Shown piece by piece: positions 28,266 to 38,264 of a stretch of 64,000 nucleotides of DNA. A program made the translations under genes and the position numbers. Origin of the DNA: Sphingobacterium olei (lineage in GTDB: Bacteria; Bacteroidota; Bacteroidia; Sphingobacteriales; Sphingobacteriaceae); assembly GCF_005048855.1 (NCBI RefSeq), contig NZ_SUME01000010.1:1-64000 (forward strand). The letters run 5' to 3'. The notes under the pieces were generated by a model that did no database searches, was not told the origin of the DNA, and saw nothing but the letters and a program-made list of their open reading frames with translations. Numbering within the stretch: the stretch's first letter is position 1; every line of letters starts with the position of its first letter.

Positions 28266-28997
28266 ATGAAATATATCGGTGTAACAATTAGTGTCATTGC
28301 TGCAATAGCATGTATTGTCTTTGCGAGTATATTGGCGAATGCTTATAAGTATAAGTATAAAGTAAACAATACCATCAACGTGACGGGAAATGCAAAAAAA
28401 GATTTTGAAGCGGATATTGTAAAGTGGTCCGCCACATACAGCCGTAAATCCATGGATTTAAGCTATGCGTCCGAACAATTAAAGCAGGACCGGAATCTGG
28501 TTAAAGATTTTCTTGTTCGTCAGGGGATTAAAGAAGAAGAGATTTTATTTAATGCAGTGAATATTAATCGGGATTTTACGTATCAAACAGATGGTAGTGG
28601 TCATAGTTACAATACGTTTACCGGGTATAGCCTTACGCAGACGATGAGTGTAGAGTCAAAGGATTTGAATAAGGTAGATAATGCGTCTCGCGAAATTTCT
28701 ACTTTAATATCGCAAGGATTGGAGTTAAACTCCAATTCACCAAATTATTATTACTCCAAATTGGAAGATCTAAAACTGGCGCTGATTGCCGAAGCATCTC
28801 AAAATGCCAAATTGAGAGCCGATAATATCGCAAAGGAATCTGGAAGTCGTCTTGGAGGGTTAATTAAGGCGGATTTGGGGATATTTCAAATCACGGGTCA
28901 GAATGATAATGAGGAATATTCGTATGGGGGTGTGTTTAATACAACATCGCGATTGAAAACAGCTAATATTACTGTAAAGGCCAGTTATGGACAATAA
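28266..28997 (+). CDS. SIMPL domain protein (DUF541)
   Basis: The 243-residue protein has an N-terminal membrane anchor or signal segment (VTISVIAAIACIVFASILA). The SIMPL domain follows: VNNTINVTGNAKKDFEADIVKWSA, an internal repeat of conserved Asp/Val strands, and the helix SQNAKLRADNIAKESGSRLGGL. The family is found in the envelope of many bacteria; the biochemical role is not settled. It stands alone, convergent with rpoD, sharing a terminator with it. Confidence 0.88.
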   Translation: MKYIGVTISVIAAIACIVFASILANAYKYKYKVNNTINVTGNAKKDFEADIVKWSATYSRKSMDLSYASEQLKQDRNLVKDFLVRQGIKEEEILFNAVNINRDFTYQTDGSGHSYNTFTGYSLTQTMSVESKDLNKVDNASREISTLISQGLELNSNSPNYYYSKLEDLKLALIAEASQNAKLRADNIAKESGSRLGGLIKADLGIFQITGQNDNEEYSYGGVFNTTSRLKTANITVKASYGQ

Positions 28998-29055
28998 ATA
29001 AACGCCTATGAAAGTTTTTTGATATCGATTGATGATGAAGTCTTTTAGAAAAAAT

Positions 29056-29082
29056 AAAGCGCTAGATGTTGTCTAGCGCTTT
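29056..29082. terminator. Terminator between the SIMPL gene and rpoD
   Basis: AAAGCGCTAGA (29056-29066) pairs exactly with TCTAGCGCTTT (29072-29082). On the minus strand it is followed by TTATTTTTTC, which fits termination of rpoD best. Confidence 0.88.
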
Positions 29083-29105
29083 CCCTTTTATGTGGTTAAC
29101 CTCAA

Positions 29106-29966
29106 TTAACCTAAATAAGATTTTAAAATTTTACTGCGAGAAGTGTGGCGTAGTCGTTGTAAAGCTTTGTCTTTAATCTGACGTACACGTTCTCTCGTTA
29201 AATTAAATTTCTCACCAATTTCTTCAAGTGATAATGGGTGGTTTGAACCAAGTCCAAAGAATAACACGATAATCTCTCTTTCTCTTTCTGTTAAAGTTGA
29301 TAAAGAACGTTTGATTTCTTCGGATAATGACTCGTCAATTAATGAACTATCTGTGTCTGGATCAGAGTTTTCCAATACATCTAATAGTGTATTCTCCTCA
29401 CCTTGTACGAAGGGTGCATCCATTGATACGTGTCTACCTGAATTACTCAATGTATCCGAAACTTTATCGACGGTTGTCTCTAGGATATCTGCTAATTCTT
29501 CTGGAGAAGGCTCGCGTTCGTATTCTTGTTCTAATTTGGAGAAAGCTTTGCTGATTTTACTTAAAGAACCTACTTGATTCAAAGGTAAGCGTACGATACG
29601 CGATTGTTCAGCGATAGCTTGCAAAATAGATTGACGAATCCACCACACGGCGTAAGAGATGAATTTAAAACCTTTGGTTTCGTCGAAACGTTTAGCTGCC
29701 TTGATAAGACCTAAATTGCCTTCATTGATTAAATCTCCTAATGTAAGACCTTGATTTTGGTACTGCTTAGCAACTGATACGACGAAACGTAAGTTGGTTT
29801 TGGTTAACTTCTCTAACGCCACTTGATCTCCCTCGCGAATCCGTTGAGCTAAGATAACTTCTTCTTCGGCTGTAATTAAATCTACCTTACCGATTTCATG
29901 TAAGTATTTGTCTAAAGATTGTGATTCACGATTAGTGATCGATTGCGTAATTTTGAGCTGTCTCAT
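29106..29966 (-). CDS. rpoD: Primary RNA polymerase sigma factor, SigA/RpoD
   Basis: The 286-residue protein is a short primary sigma factor lacking region 1.1, as usual in Bacteroidota. Region 2 has [21 protein letters not shown] and [19 protein letters not shown]; region 3 has [20 protein letters not shown]; region 4 ends in [29 protein letters not shown]. It is expected to read the TTTG/TAnnTTTG promoters present across this window. Confidence 0.95.
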   Translation of the reverse strand: MRQLKITQSITNRESQSLDKYLHEIGKVDLITAEEEVILAQRIREGDQVALEKLTKTNLRFVVSVAKQYQNQGLTLGDLINEGNLGLIKAAKRFDETKGFKFISYAVWWIRQSILQAIAEQSRIVRLPLNQVGSLSKISKAFSKLEQEYEREPSPEELADILETTVDKVSDTLSNSGRHVSMDAPFVQGEENTLLDVLENSDPDTDSSLIDESLSEEIKRSLSTLTEREREIIVLFFGLGSNHPLSLEEIGEKFNLTRERVRQIKDKALQRLRHTSRSKILKSYLG

Positions 29967-29998
29967 TAATTTATATTACTTCCTTCTTGAAATGTTTG

Positions 29999-30037
29999 CA
30001 AAAATACTAAAATATCTTCATTCTTTTGTAAAGAATG
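29999..30037 (-). promoter_or_regulatory. Promoter region of rpoD with an inverted repeat
   Basis: TATTTTTG (minus strand, 30006-29999) fits the -7 element. An inverted repeat CATTCTT/AAGAATG (30019-30025 and 30031-30037) occupies the position where the upstream TTTG box would be. The remaining ~230 bases to the next gene are A+T-rich with nothing else recognised. Confidence 0.5.
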
Positions 30038-30267
30038 TGTAATTTATTAACTCATTTAGAGGTTGTTATGAAGATTATAGGAGTATATAGTTAGTGTCAA
30101 AAACCGTTCCATATTTTAAAATCTCCATTGTTTCCTTTGTATTATTTTTATTGGTATTATTCCGTTGAATAATATTTATATCTCTGAAAACCTTTTAGAT
30201 CGAGAATTGTTTTAAGATACGAGCAATAAATGCTAAATTAGATTAAAATTATGTTACGTTAGAAATT

Positions 30268-30471
30268 ATGAGTATCAAAATACGTTTGGATGAAGTAATG
30301 GCTAAGAAAAAGGTATCTTTAAATGAGCTTAGCAGCCGAGTTGGTATCACCTTGTCAAATCTTTCCATTCTCAAAAATCAAAAATCGAAAGCGATTCGAT
30401 TAAGTACATTAGAAGCTATTTGCAAAGCATTGGATTGCCAACCGGGTGACATTATTGTATACGAAGATTAA
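30268..30471 (+). CDS. Small Cro/CI-type HTH regulator
   Basis: The 67-residue protein consists of one helix-turn-helix of the HTH_26 type (RLDEVMAKKKVSLNELSSRVGIT, then LSTLEAICKALDCQPGDII). Such YozG-like proteins are often transcriptional regulators with unknown targets, sometimes beside DUF2975 membrane proteins; none is adjacent here. It is convergent with fmt, leaving eight bases between stop codons. Confidence 0.85.
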   Translation: MSIKIRLDEVMAKKKVSLNELSSRVGITLSNLSILKNQKSKAIRLSTLEAICKALDCQPGDIIVYED

Positions 30472-30479
30472 TAGTCGAA

Positions 30480-31400
30480 TTAACTTTCAAAACGATAACC
30501 CCTTAAAAATTCTTCTACTGACATTTTTTTCTTTCCTTCTATCTGCAGTTGTTTAATCGATAACAATCCGTCGTTTCCCGAAAATTTCAGATAGGATTTT
30601 CCGTCTGTCTCATACCTGCCGGGTTGGAACGAGTTGGTCTTCTCCTCTTTTTCTGCTTCGTGAATCTTTAATACTTTTTTGTCTAAATATGTAAAGGCAG
30701 TGGGGTAAGGACTCAAACCTCGTATTTTATTATAAATGGTTTGAATGTTGGAATTCCAGTCGATAAGACAGTCATCCTTGAATATCTTAGGCGCGTGTTT
30801 CAGTTGAGTTTTTATGATATCTTTTTGAGGGATAGGACGAAGTGTATTTGATTTTAATTTCTGGATAGTTTTTATCAAGGTATTCGCACCTGCTTTCATT
30901 AATTTGTCGTGTAGCGAGCCTGCGTTGTCCTTTTCATCAATGGCTACGCTTTCTGATAATAAAATATTTCCCGTGTCGATTTCATGTTGGAGAAGAAACG
31001 TGGTTACTCCGGACTCTTTTTCGCCGTTGATAATCGCATGGTTGATGGGAGCAGCTCCTCGGTACTGCGGCAGTAAAGAGGCGTGTACGTTTATGGTCCC
31101 TAATGGTGGCATATTCCATACGACTTCGGGTAACATCCGGAAAGCAACTACGATTTGTAAATCAGCTTTGAAGGATCTTAACGTATCGATGAACGCGGTA
31201 TCTTTTAATTTTTCAGGTTGCAATACCGGGAGATTATTCGCTTCGGCAAATACCTTCACAGCAGATTGGTGCAGTTTTTGGCCTCTTCCGGCGGGTTTAT
31301 CGGGAGCAGTTATAACCGCAACTATATTTTCGCCTGCTTCAAGTAATGCGCTTAAAGAAGCTACGGCGAAATCAGGAGTACCCATGAAAATTATTCTCAT
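30480..31400 (-). CDS. fmt: Methionyl-tRNA formyltransferase
   Basis: Formylates initiator Met-tRNA. The 306-residue protein has the N-terminal MRIIFMGTPDFAVASL, the catalytic HASLLPQYRGAAPINHAI with downstream GVTTFLLQHEIDTGNIL, and a C-terminal OB-like tRNA-binding domain. Divergent from the permease gene. No def gene is adjacent. Confidence 0.96.
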   Translation of the reverse strand: MRIIFMGTPDFAVASLSALLEAGENIVAVITAPDKPAGRGQKLHQSAVKVFAEANNLPVLQPEKLKDTAFIDTLRSFKADLQIVVAFRMLPEVVWNMPPLGTINVHASLLPQYRGAAPINHAIINGEKESGVTTFLLQHEIDTGNILLSESVAIDEKDNAGSLHDKLMKAGANTLIKTIQKLKSNTLRPIPQKDIIKTQLKHAPKIFKDDCLIDWNSNIQTIYNKIRGLSPYPTAFTYLDKKVLKIHEAEKEEKTNSFQPGRYETDGKSYLKFSGNDGLLSIKQLQIEGKKKMSVEEFLRGYRFES

Positions 31401-31495
31401 ATATCTGAAAATTAGTCTTTATATTGTGATCGACATTTGCACTTATTAAGTGGCAAATTTTATTAACTTTGCGAAGTTACAAATTTAATTTAAGC

Positions 31496-32713
31496 TTGAA
31501 TTTTCCATTTTTTCTCGCAAAGCGAATCGTGTTTAAAGGACATCGAACTTTCTCGAAATTGATCGTGAGGGTGACTATCGGTGCTTTGGCGCTAGCTGTA
31601 ATTGCTATTATACTGTCTGTGGCGATTTTGCGTGGATTTAAAGACGAGGTAACGGTGAAGCAAAGAGGTTTTTTTAGCGATGTGATCATTTCTAAAAATG
31701 ATCTTAATGACTCGTATGAAAATTCGCCTATTTCTCTTTCGAAGGAAAACCTTGACAGAATTGTACAGCTTCCAAACGTAGTCGATGTAGTGCCTTTTGC
31801 GACAAAAGCAGGAATTATGAACGTAGACGGTGAAGTAGAAGGGGTATTGCTGAAAGGGGTAGATAACAGCTATAATCAATCTTTTCTAGCCAAAACGTTG
31901 GTTGCCGGTGATACATTGAATTTTTTGAACCCGGATTCGGATACTGAAATTTTAATCTCCAAGCTACTAGCCGACAGATTAAATCTAAAGGTAAGTGACG
32001 ACTTTATCATGTACTTTGTCCAAAAACCTATTCGTAAACGGAAAATGTTTGTTAAAGGTGTTTTTCAAACGAATTCTGCAGAATTGGATAAGATGTATGT
32101 AATAGGCTCTTTGGATTTAATCAGAAGGCTTAATAACCTGGATACTACCGATGCCGGAGCTTATGAAGTGCGGATTAAGAATTTTGACGAAATACAGCAA
32201 ACGACAATAGCGGTTGATGAAGAACTGCCCGTGGTGTTAAAAGCAACGAATATCATTGAACAATTTCCGGATGTCTTTAATTGGTTAAAGATGTTGGATA
32301 TGAACGATGATATTATTTTTGTACTGATGGTGGTCGTGGCGATTATAAATATGATTTCGGCTTTACTCATCTCGATATTAGAACGTACTTCTATGATCGG
32401 TGTTTTGAAATCGCTAGGCATGGCGAATAGACAAATCCGAAAGATTTTTCTTTACAATTCCATTTATCTCATAGGATATGGATTGATTATTGGCAATGTC
32501 ATTACGATGGGTCTGTATTTTTTTCAAACGAATACCAAATTTTTCAAACTGGATCCATCGATTTATTATATTGAATACGTCCCTATGTCGATCTCTTGGT
32601 ACGATGTGATTCTTTTGAATATCGCGATCGTCTTTATTGCACTGATTGCCTTGTACATCCCTTCTATGTTGATATCTCGGATTTCACCGATCAAGACTAT
32701 TCAATTTAAATAA
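31496..32713 (+). CDS. FtsX/LolE-like ABC transporter permease
   Basis: The TTG at 31496 is chosen (product starting MNFPFFLAKRIVF). The earlier in-frame TTG at 31469 lies inside a TAACTTTG promoter-like box at 31464-31471. The protein has one N-terminal membrane helix (VTIGALALAVIAIILSVAIL), a large periplasmic MacB-type domain, then three helices near the C-terminus (DDIIFVLMVVVAIINMISALL and two more). This is the topology of LolC/LolE lipoprotein-export permeases. The cognate ATPase is not in the neighbourhood. Lipoprotein release is the likely role. Confidence 0.87.
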   Translation: MNFPFFLAKRIVFKGHRTFSKLIVRVTIGALALAVIAIILSVAILRGFKDEVTVKQRGFFSDVIISKNDLNDSYENSPISLSKENLDRIVQLPNVVDVVPFATKAGIMNVDGEVEGVLLKGVDNSYNQSFLAKTLVAGDTLNFLNPDSDTEILISKLLADRLNLKVSDDFIMYFVQKPIRKRKMFVKGVFQTNSAELDKMYVIGSLDLIRRLNNLDTTDAGAYEVRIKNFDEIQQTTIAVDEELPVVLKATNIIEQFPDVFNWLKMLDMNDDIIFVLMVVVAIINMISALLISILERTSMIGVLKSLGMANRQIRKIFLYNSIYLIGYGLIIGNVITMGLYFFQTNTKFFKLDPSIYYIEYVPMSISWYDVILLNIAIVFIALIALYIPSMLISRISPIKTIQFK

Positions 32714-32820
32714 CCTATGTACGTTAACGACTAGGACGCTATTGAGAAAGCTAAATTTTTTGTATATTCCTACGTTTTTAGGATACTAAATCGGTAACGT
32801 ATTAAAATAGTTAGCTTTGT

Positions 32821-34980
32821 ATGGATAATTTTTTAGATCACTTAAGTGATGCATTTAGAACACCCCTGACTAATCCTGTATTAGTTTTTGCACTCGTTCT
32901 ATTTATTATATTACTCTCCCCTATCATCCTTCGACCGATTAAAGTACCGGGTATTATTGGTTTTATTTTATTTGGTGTTATCCTCGGTCCGCACGGGTTG
33001 AATTGGTTGTCGAAGATCGATCAGCAGGCTGTTAATATGACGGGAGTAGATGCGATAGATTTATTTTCAACCATTGGGCTGTTGTATATTATGTTTATCG
33101 CAGGGCTGGAATTGGATATGAATGAATTTCAAAAAACAAAAAATAAAAGTGCGTTGTTTGGATTTTTGACATTTATTATTCCTATCTCTATCGGGTTTCC
33201 TGTTTGTTATTACTTTCTAGGCTATAGTTTGCTGCCAAGTATTTTGGTCGCTAGTATGTTTGCAACGCACACCTTGGTCACGTACCCAATCGTAACGAGT
33301 TACGGTATCTCTAAAAATGAGGCTGTAGCCATTACAATAGGAGGAACGATATTAACTGATACCGCTGTCTTGATTATACTGGCTGTTATAAAGGGCGTAA
33401 ACCAAGGTAATATTGGTTCTGAATTCTGGTTTACGCTCGGCGTGTCTTTTGCTATATTTCTCTTTATCATGTTTGGATTGATTCCTAGAATCGCAAAATG
33501 GTTTTTTTCTCGAATAGAGGGAGAGAAAACAGCACACTACATATTTGTGTTGGCCGTGGTGTTTTTCGCAGCATTCCTAGCGGAAATTGCAGGGCTTGAA
33601 CATATTATTGGTGCTTTCGTGGCTGGACTGGCGCTTAATAAACTGATTCCGCATTCTTCTGCATTAATGAACCGAATTGAGTTTATCGGAAATGCCATAT
33701 TTATACCTTTTTTCCTCATTTCTGTCGGGATGATTGTGGATGTGAGTGTTTTGACAAAGGGGCCTACTGCACTTATTGTTGCGGGTACCTTGACACTGGT
33801 AGCGGTTTTGGGGAAGTTTTTGGCGGCAACAGCTACTCAATTCGCATTTAAGTATTCCAAAAGTCAACGAAACTTAATATTTGGATTAAGCAATGCACAT
33901 GCTGCAGCTACATTGGCCATTATCATGGTAGGCTATAACAGTAAGTTGATCGATGAAAATGTATTGAATGGTACCATTGTATTGATCCTTTTTACCTGTA
34001 TCATTGCCTCGCTTGTGACGGAAAGTGCCTCTAAAAAGGTGGTATTAGAAGGGTATCAGGATGAGCTTCATGTCGAACATGTTCACGAAAATGATGAACG
34101 GATTTTGATTCCTATAGCTAATTTAGACAAGATGGAACCTATATTGGACTTTGCAACATTGATCAAGTCTAAAAAATCTCCCCATCCATTAAATATTTTG
34201 AGTGTGGTGACGGATATAGAGCAGGGGGAAAAGAATAAAGTGACGGCGCGGGAGAATCTGGATAAGATGGCGATGTACGCATCGGGTGCGGAAACGGAGG
34301 TAGAGTTAATTACGGAAATAAATTATAATATCGCTGGCGGTATCAGCAATGCTTCAAGAGAAATTTTTGCAGATTGCCTGATCATGGGTTGGCCCAGTGC
34401 TGTAGGTTTTGTTGAGAAAATAGTAGGAGAAAAGACAGAAAGTATCCTGAATAGGACAGATACGAATTTATTCATGTGTCGCTTGGATAAACCATTTATC
34501 CTAAATAAATTGATTACTATTTTTGTTCCACCCTTGGCTGAATCGGAGATGGGGTTTGAATTTTGGATGGAAAAAATGTTGAAATTGTCGCAAGAGCTCT
34601 CGCTTCCAATTTCTTTTGTTTGTAATCAACGTACGCAAAGTGCGCTAGAAAGTATGCTGGATAAATTAAATAGCAATGTACTATCCTCTTTTGAGAACTA
34701 TGAAGATTGGGACGATATTTACGGACTTGCGACTTTTTCCAATTCAGATTCACTCCTGATATTTGTGTCTTCTAGAAATGGTGATGTCTCTTATAGGGAT
34801 TCGTTGGACGGATTGGCAAAACGGGTAGGACGCTACTATCAAAATCAGAATTTGATATTGGTATTTCCGAGTAGACGTGAAAATCTTCATATCGATGAGT
34901 ATGAAGATATCCAGACCGCACCGATATTTAGAAAGATAAGTCGAGAAATTGGCAACATGTTTGGTAGGGATAAGGTATAA
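32821..34980 (+). CDS. Kef-type cation:proton antiporter (CPA2) with C-terminal USP-like domain
   Basis: The first ~410 residues form 12 or so membrane helices of the Na+/H+ exchanger fold ([56 protein letters not shown]). The remaining ~300 residues are cytoplasmic and look like two universal-stress-protein-like halves ([34 protein letters not shown]), not a TrkA-N domain. A role in monovalent cation and pH balance is likely, with the tail sensing nucleotides or state (inference). Confidence 0.88.
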   Translation: MDNFLDHLSDAFRTPLTNPVLVFALVLFIILLSPIILRPIKVPGIIGFILFGVILGPHGLNWLSKIDQQAVNMTGVDAIDLFSTIGLLYIMFIAGLELDMNEFQKTKNKSALFGFLTFIIPISIGFPVCYYFLGYSLLPSILVASMFATHTLVTYPIVTSYGISKNEAVAITIGGTILTDTAVLIILAVIKGVNQGNIGSEFWFTLGVSFAIFLFIMFGLIPRIAKWFFSRIEGEKTAHYIFVLAVVFFAAFLAEIAGLEHIIGAFVAGLALNKLIPHSSALMNRIEFIGNAIFIPFFLISVGMIVDVSVLTKGPTALIVAGTLTLVAVLGKFLAATATQFAFKYSKSQRNLIFGLSNAHAAATLAIIMVGYNSKLIDENVLNGTIVLILFTCIIASLVTESASKKVVLEGYQDELHVEHVHENDERILIPIANLDKMEPILDFATLIKSKKSPHPLNILSVVTDIEQGEKNKVTARENLDKMAMYASGAETEVELITEINYNIAGGISNASREIFADCLIMGWPSAVGFVEKIVGEKTESILNRTDTNLFMCRLDKPFILNKLITIFVPPLAESEMGFEFWMEKMLKLSQELSLPISFVCNQRTQSALESMLDKLNSNVLSSFENYEDWDDIYGLATFSNSDSLLIFVSSRNGDVSYRDSLDGLAKRVGRYYQNQNLILVFPSRRENLHIDEYEDIQTAPIFRKISREIGNMFGRDKV

Positions 34981-34999
34981 TTTTATAATTGATATACTT

Positions 35000-36262
35000 A
35001 TGAGCGAAAAAATCACAATGGGTTCAGACGGACAACTGTCGGTTCCAAATAATACAATTATTCCTTTTATCATTGGTGATGGTATTGGGCCGGATATTTG
35101 GCACGCGGCAGTAAGGGTTTTTGACGCTGCGATTGAGACAGCATATGGCAGGCAGCGAAGTATCACCTGGAAGGAGGTGTTGGCTGGCGAAAAGGCATTT
35201 AACCAGACGGGCAATTGGCTTCCAGAGGAAACTTTAGAAGTTTTTAGGTCATATTTGGTGGGTATTAAAGGTCCACTGACAACACCCATTGGTGAGGGGA
35301 TCAGATCGCTAAATGTCGCTTTGCGGAAAGAGTTGGATTTGTATGTTTGTTTACGGCCCACAAAATGGTATGAAGGCGTACCTTCTCCGGTAAAAAGCCC
35401 TGAGAATGTTAATATGGTGGTTTTTAGGGAGAATACAGAGGATATTTATGCAGGGATCGAATTTGCTGCCGGTACGGACAATGCAAAACGGATTCAACAA
35501 TTTTTGGAACAAGAACTTGATGTGGCGTATAATTTTTCGAATACGACCGGAATCGGGATTAAACTGGTTTCAGAAGAAGGATCTAAACGATTGATGCGGT
35601 CGGCAATAGCATATGCAATTGCGCATGACTTGCCTTCGGTTACTGTTGTCCATAAAGGAAATATTATGAAATATACGGAAGGGGCGTTCAAAAATTGGGG
35701 TTTTGAGGTGGCGGAAACTGAATTTGGACATCTAACGTATACTTGGGGGCAATGGGAGAGGACACGGGCTGAAAAAGGACAGGAAGCAGCTAATACAGCT
35801 CAAAAAGAGGCCGAAGAGCAGGGTAAGATCATTGTAAAAGATATGATTGCGGATAATTTCCTGCAACAGATTCTACTGGCTCCAAAAGATTTTTCGGTAA
35901 TAGCGACCTTGAATTTAAATGGGGACTATATTTCTGATGCTTTGGCTGCGATGGTAGGCGGAATTGGGATTGCGCCGGGGGCCAATATAAATTATAAAAC
36001 GGGACATGCTATTTTCGAGGCTACCCATGGTACGGCTCCAAGATTCGCGAATACCAACACCATGAATCCTTCCTCGGTTATTTTAAGTGGTGTGATGATG
36101 TTGGAATATATGGGTTGGCAAGAAGCAGCTGATGTTATTGTAAATGCACTATCACAGACTATTAAAGATAAAACGGTGACTGTAGATTTTTATAATCTTA
36201 TGGACGATGCTATTTTGTTGAAAACGAGTGAATTCGCCGATAAAATAATCGAGAAATTTTAA
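35000..36262 (+). CDS. icd: NADP-dependent isocitrate dehydrogenase
   Basis: ATG 35000 is used; the longer frame from 34949 would overlap the antiporter gene. The 420-residue enzyme shows [14 protein letters not shown], the substrate serine in [48 protein letters not shown] and [18 protein letters not shown]. It oxidises isocitrate to 2-oxoglutarate in the citric acid cycle. It starts 19 bases after the antiporter gene. Confidence 0.95.
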   Translation: MSEKITMGSDGQLSVPNNTIIPFIIGDGIGPDIWHAAVRVFDAAIETAYGRQRSITWKEVLAGEKAFNQTGNWLPEETLEVFRSYLVGIKGPLTTPIGEGIRSLNVALRKELDLYVCLRPTKWYEGVPSPVKSPENVNMVVFRENTEDIYAGIEFAAGTDNAKRIQQFLEQELDVAYNFSNTTGIGIKLVSEEGSKRLMRSAIAYAIAHDLPSVTVVHKGNIMKYTEGAFKNWGFEVAETEFGHLTYTWGQWERTRAEKGQEAANTAQKEAEEQGKIIVKDMIADNFLQQILLAPKDFSVIATLNLNGDYISDALAAMVGGIGIAPGANINYKTGHAIFEATHGTAPRFANTNTMNPSSVILSGVMMLEYMGWQEAADVIVNALSQTIKDKTVTVDFYNLMDDAILLKTSEFADKIIEKF

Positions 36263-36281
36263 TCTAACTGTAGTACAGCTC

Positions 36282-36542
36282 ATGATGAAATATACTGATT
36301 TACCGCTTTTCGTACAACATTCTACGGTATTTAATGCGGGTGATATCGATAAACTTTTACAAATGGATCATCTTCCGGATGAGGGGGAAGTAGATGATAT
36401 ACGGCATTTGCCCGAGATTCAGGAGTTGACGAATGCGTTTATAGGAGATGATTCAACACGAAATACACATCTGCAGCTCAAGGCGAAAGACTATCTGCGT
36501 AGCGGTGCAATTGAAATGGCCTGGAAAGTAATACTTCTATAA
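36282..36542 (+). CDS. Hypothetical protein after icd
   Basis: An 86-codon frame begins 19 bases after icd on the same strand. The product is acidic in its middle (MDHLPDEGEVDDIRHLPEIQELT) and has no signal peptide or membrane helix; a predicted helical C-terminus (LQLKAKDYLRSGAIEMAWKVI) is visible. No family was recognised. Its close spacing to icd suggests it is expressed with it. Confidence 0.6.
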   Translation: MMKYTDLPLFVQHSTVFNAGDIDKLLQMDHLPDEGEVDDIRHLPEIQELTNAFIGDDSTRNTHLQLKAKDYLRSGAIEMAWKVILL

Positions 36543-36584
36543 GCTTGTCTGAATTTTCTACTGTAATCGTTTTTTTACTTTGTT

Positions 36585-37277
36585 TTAAAGAGCGCCGTGG
36601 ATGAGCTTTTTGAGCTCCTCATGTTCTTTTATACGTATAGCACGCCCGTCTGTAACAATAAGGTTATGTAATGATAGTTCATTCAGTATCCTAAAAACAG
36701 TTTCATAGGTTGTTCCGGCGATGTCTGCCAGGTTCTGTCTGCTCAGGTTAATATCAATAAACCCTGCCTCATTGGTTCCAAATTGTTCTTCTAATTTGAG
36801 AATAGCTAATATAATTCTTCCCTTAACCATCATATGGGCTAGATTCAGCATTTTAGACTCCGACTCTTTGAGTTCATCTGCAAAAAATAGCATTAACTGA
36901 TAGGTTAAATCTGTATTCACTTTTAATGTCGATAAGAAAAAATCAAGTTCGATAAAACAGACTGTTGTTGTTTCTAAGGCAGTCGCAGATATAGGGAAAG
37001 TAGCATTTTGAGTGCCTAAGCCGCGATGCCCAATAATATCTCCGTTATTCGCGAAACGAATAATAATTTCTTTTTCACCCCATTTTTTATGCACTTTTAC
37101 TTTTCCATTATACACAAAGTAAATTCCATTAACAGGATCTCCCTCACGAATGATCTGTTCTCCTTTTTTAAATATGATGTTTTTACGATTAACGTCGATG
37201 GAATGTTTCCAATCATCAAGCGCTAGTCGGCACATAAAGCAACTTTTTAAATCACAGCTTTTTTTGTTTTTCTTCAT
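36585..37277 (-). CDS. Crp/Fnr family regulator with FNR-like cysteines
   Basis: The 230-residue protein has a cyclic-nucleotide-binding-like domain (IIFKKGEQIIREGDPVNGIYFVYNGKVKV) and a winged helix with INLSRQNLADIAGTTYETVFRILNEL. The N-terminus has Cys8, Cys13 and Cys16, and a fourth Cys107 lies in TTVCFIE. Three N-terminal cysteines plus one in the middle is the layout of the [4Fe-4S] ligands in E. coli FNR, so oxygen or redox sensing is possible. The gene sits just outside the proposed mannan island. Confidence 0.87.
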   Translation of the reverse strand: MKKNKKSCDLKSCFMCRLALDDWKHSIDVNRKNIIFKKGEQIIREGDPVNGIYFVYNGKVKVHKKWGEKEIIIRFANNGDIIGHRGLGTQNATFPISATALETTTVCFIELDFFLSTLKVNTDLTYQLMLFFADELKESESKMLNLAHMMVKGRIILAILKLEEQFGTNEAGFIDINLSRQNLADIAGTTYETVFRILNELSLHNLIVTDGRAIRIKEHEELKKLIHGAL

Positions 37278-37341
37278 AAAGTTTAATCTTCACTTCATCG
37301 AGTTAATGGGATGCTGTGCAATAATACAGGAAATTGTTGAA

Positions 37342-37404
37342 ACAAAAAAAGCCCAATCTTTCGATTGCGCTTTATTTTGTGATTCCTATGGGAGGTTTGA
37401 ACCA
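37342..37404 (+). repeat. Degenerate copy of the tRNA-Lys 3' end plus terminator (left island repeat)
   Basis: From 37342 the sequence matches the copy at 57455 onward: 26 bases identical (ACAAAAAAAGCCCAATCTTT and the next six), then a similar stretch. It continues with TGATTCCTATGGGAGGTTTG at 37380-37399, which aligns with the tRNA 3' end TGATCCCGCTGGGATTCG with a two-base insertion. It lies in the same orientation as the two copies near 57.3-57.5 kb. It overlaps the end of the GntR gene. Read as a possible attachment-site remnant. Confidence 0.7.
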
Positions 37405-38139
37405 TCAGATGTTCCGTTTACTTTCTATTGTGTATGTAAAGGAATCTGCGCGGTAACAACCTACGTTATATTCAATAGGATTGTTGTTTATGTCATAAAC
37501 ATATCGTTTTCGGATAAGGATGGGCTCCCCTTGTTTTATTTCCAGTTTTGAAGCAATAAATGCATCTGCTGCTGCGGCACTTATCTCTTCTTTGGAGGTC
37601 AGTGCGATAACGCCATAATCCGTTTCGAGGATCTCATAAAGCGGACGGTTAAAGTTTTCTGATGCGGAGATGGGTATTTTTGGATTAAATTCAGAAATGA
37701 AATATACAAAAGGTGCATTCTTTTTTCCGCGTAAACGTTCAAGTCTCATAACTTTTGTTGACACCTCAATGTTGAAAAAAGCGGCAACTTCCGCTGATAC
37801 CTCATGCCGAAATATCTGCAGTTCAAAATTATAAATTTCTATACCAAGGATTCGCATTTCCTCGGAAAAACTGAGCCAGTTACTGACACCGCTAAATATT
37901 TTCTTTTTCTGCACGCGTGTGCCGACTCCTTTTTTCCGAACAAGCAATCCTTCTGTCACCAACGTGTTAATCGCCTGCCGTAAGGTGTTCCGTGATATTT
38001 TTAATTGTTCAGACAAGTCGACTTCCTTTGGAAGATACTGTCCATCCCGATATTCTGGTTCATCGATAAGCCTCCGAATAAGCTCTTCTGCCTGTTTATG
38101 GAAAGGTATCGAGCTTTTGTGATCTATTTGTAATTCCAT
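37405..38139 (-). CDS. GntR/HutC family transcriptional regulator
   Basis: The N-terminal winged helix (IPFHKQAEELIRRLI, YLPKEVDLSEQLKISRNTLRQAINTLVTEGLLVRKKGVGTRV) is followed by a UTRA ligand-binding domain (RLRGKKNAPFVYFISEFNP, IKQGEPILIRKRYVYDINNNPIEYN). It is divergent from the mannan operon across a 125-base control region and probably represses that operon until a sugar or sugar phosphate binds (inference). A GntR regulator is unusual for a SusC/SusD locus, where hybrid two-component or ECF regulators are common. Confidence 0.92.
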   Translation of the reverse strand: MELQIDHKSSIPFHKQAEELIRRLIDEPEYRDGQYLPKEVDLSEQLKISRNTLRQAINTLVTEGLLVRKKGVGTRVQKKKIFSGVSNWLSFSEEMRILGIEIYNFELQIFRHEVSAEVAAFFNIEVSTKVMRLERLRGKKNAPFVYFISEFNPKIPISASENFNRPLYEILETDYGVIALTSKEEISAAAADAFIASKLEIKQGEPILIRKRYVYDINNNPIEYNVGCYRADSFTYTIESKRNI

Positions 38140-38175
38140 GTTTCGTGTATAAAAATAAAAAAATAATATGAATTT

Positions 38176-38228
38176 TTTGTTTTTTAATGAAATGATAATA
38201 TATTTGTTCTGTTATATGTTTATACATA
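38176..38228 (+). promoter_or_regulatory. Promoter and candidate GntR operator of the mannan operon
   Basis: TTTG (38176-38179), 19 bases, then TATATTTG (38199-38206) is a perfect Bacteroidota promoter. At the expected start of transcription lies a palindrome TATGT-TTAT-ACATA (38215-38228), of the kind bound by GntR/HutC repressors. Confidence 0.72.
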
Positions 38229-38264
38229 CTAATCATATGACTGAACAATTATTCAATTATAGAC

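Noticed and set aside
31469-31495. Upstream TTG start for the FtsX-like permease
   Set aside because: The TTG is part of a TAACTTTG promoter-like box, and the later TTG at 31496 gives the N-terminus expected for the family.
34949-34999. Longer N-terminus of isocitrate dehydrogenase
   Set aside because: It would overlap the antiporter gene and adds residues not found in the family; ATG 35000 gives the normal start.
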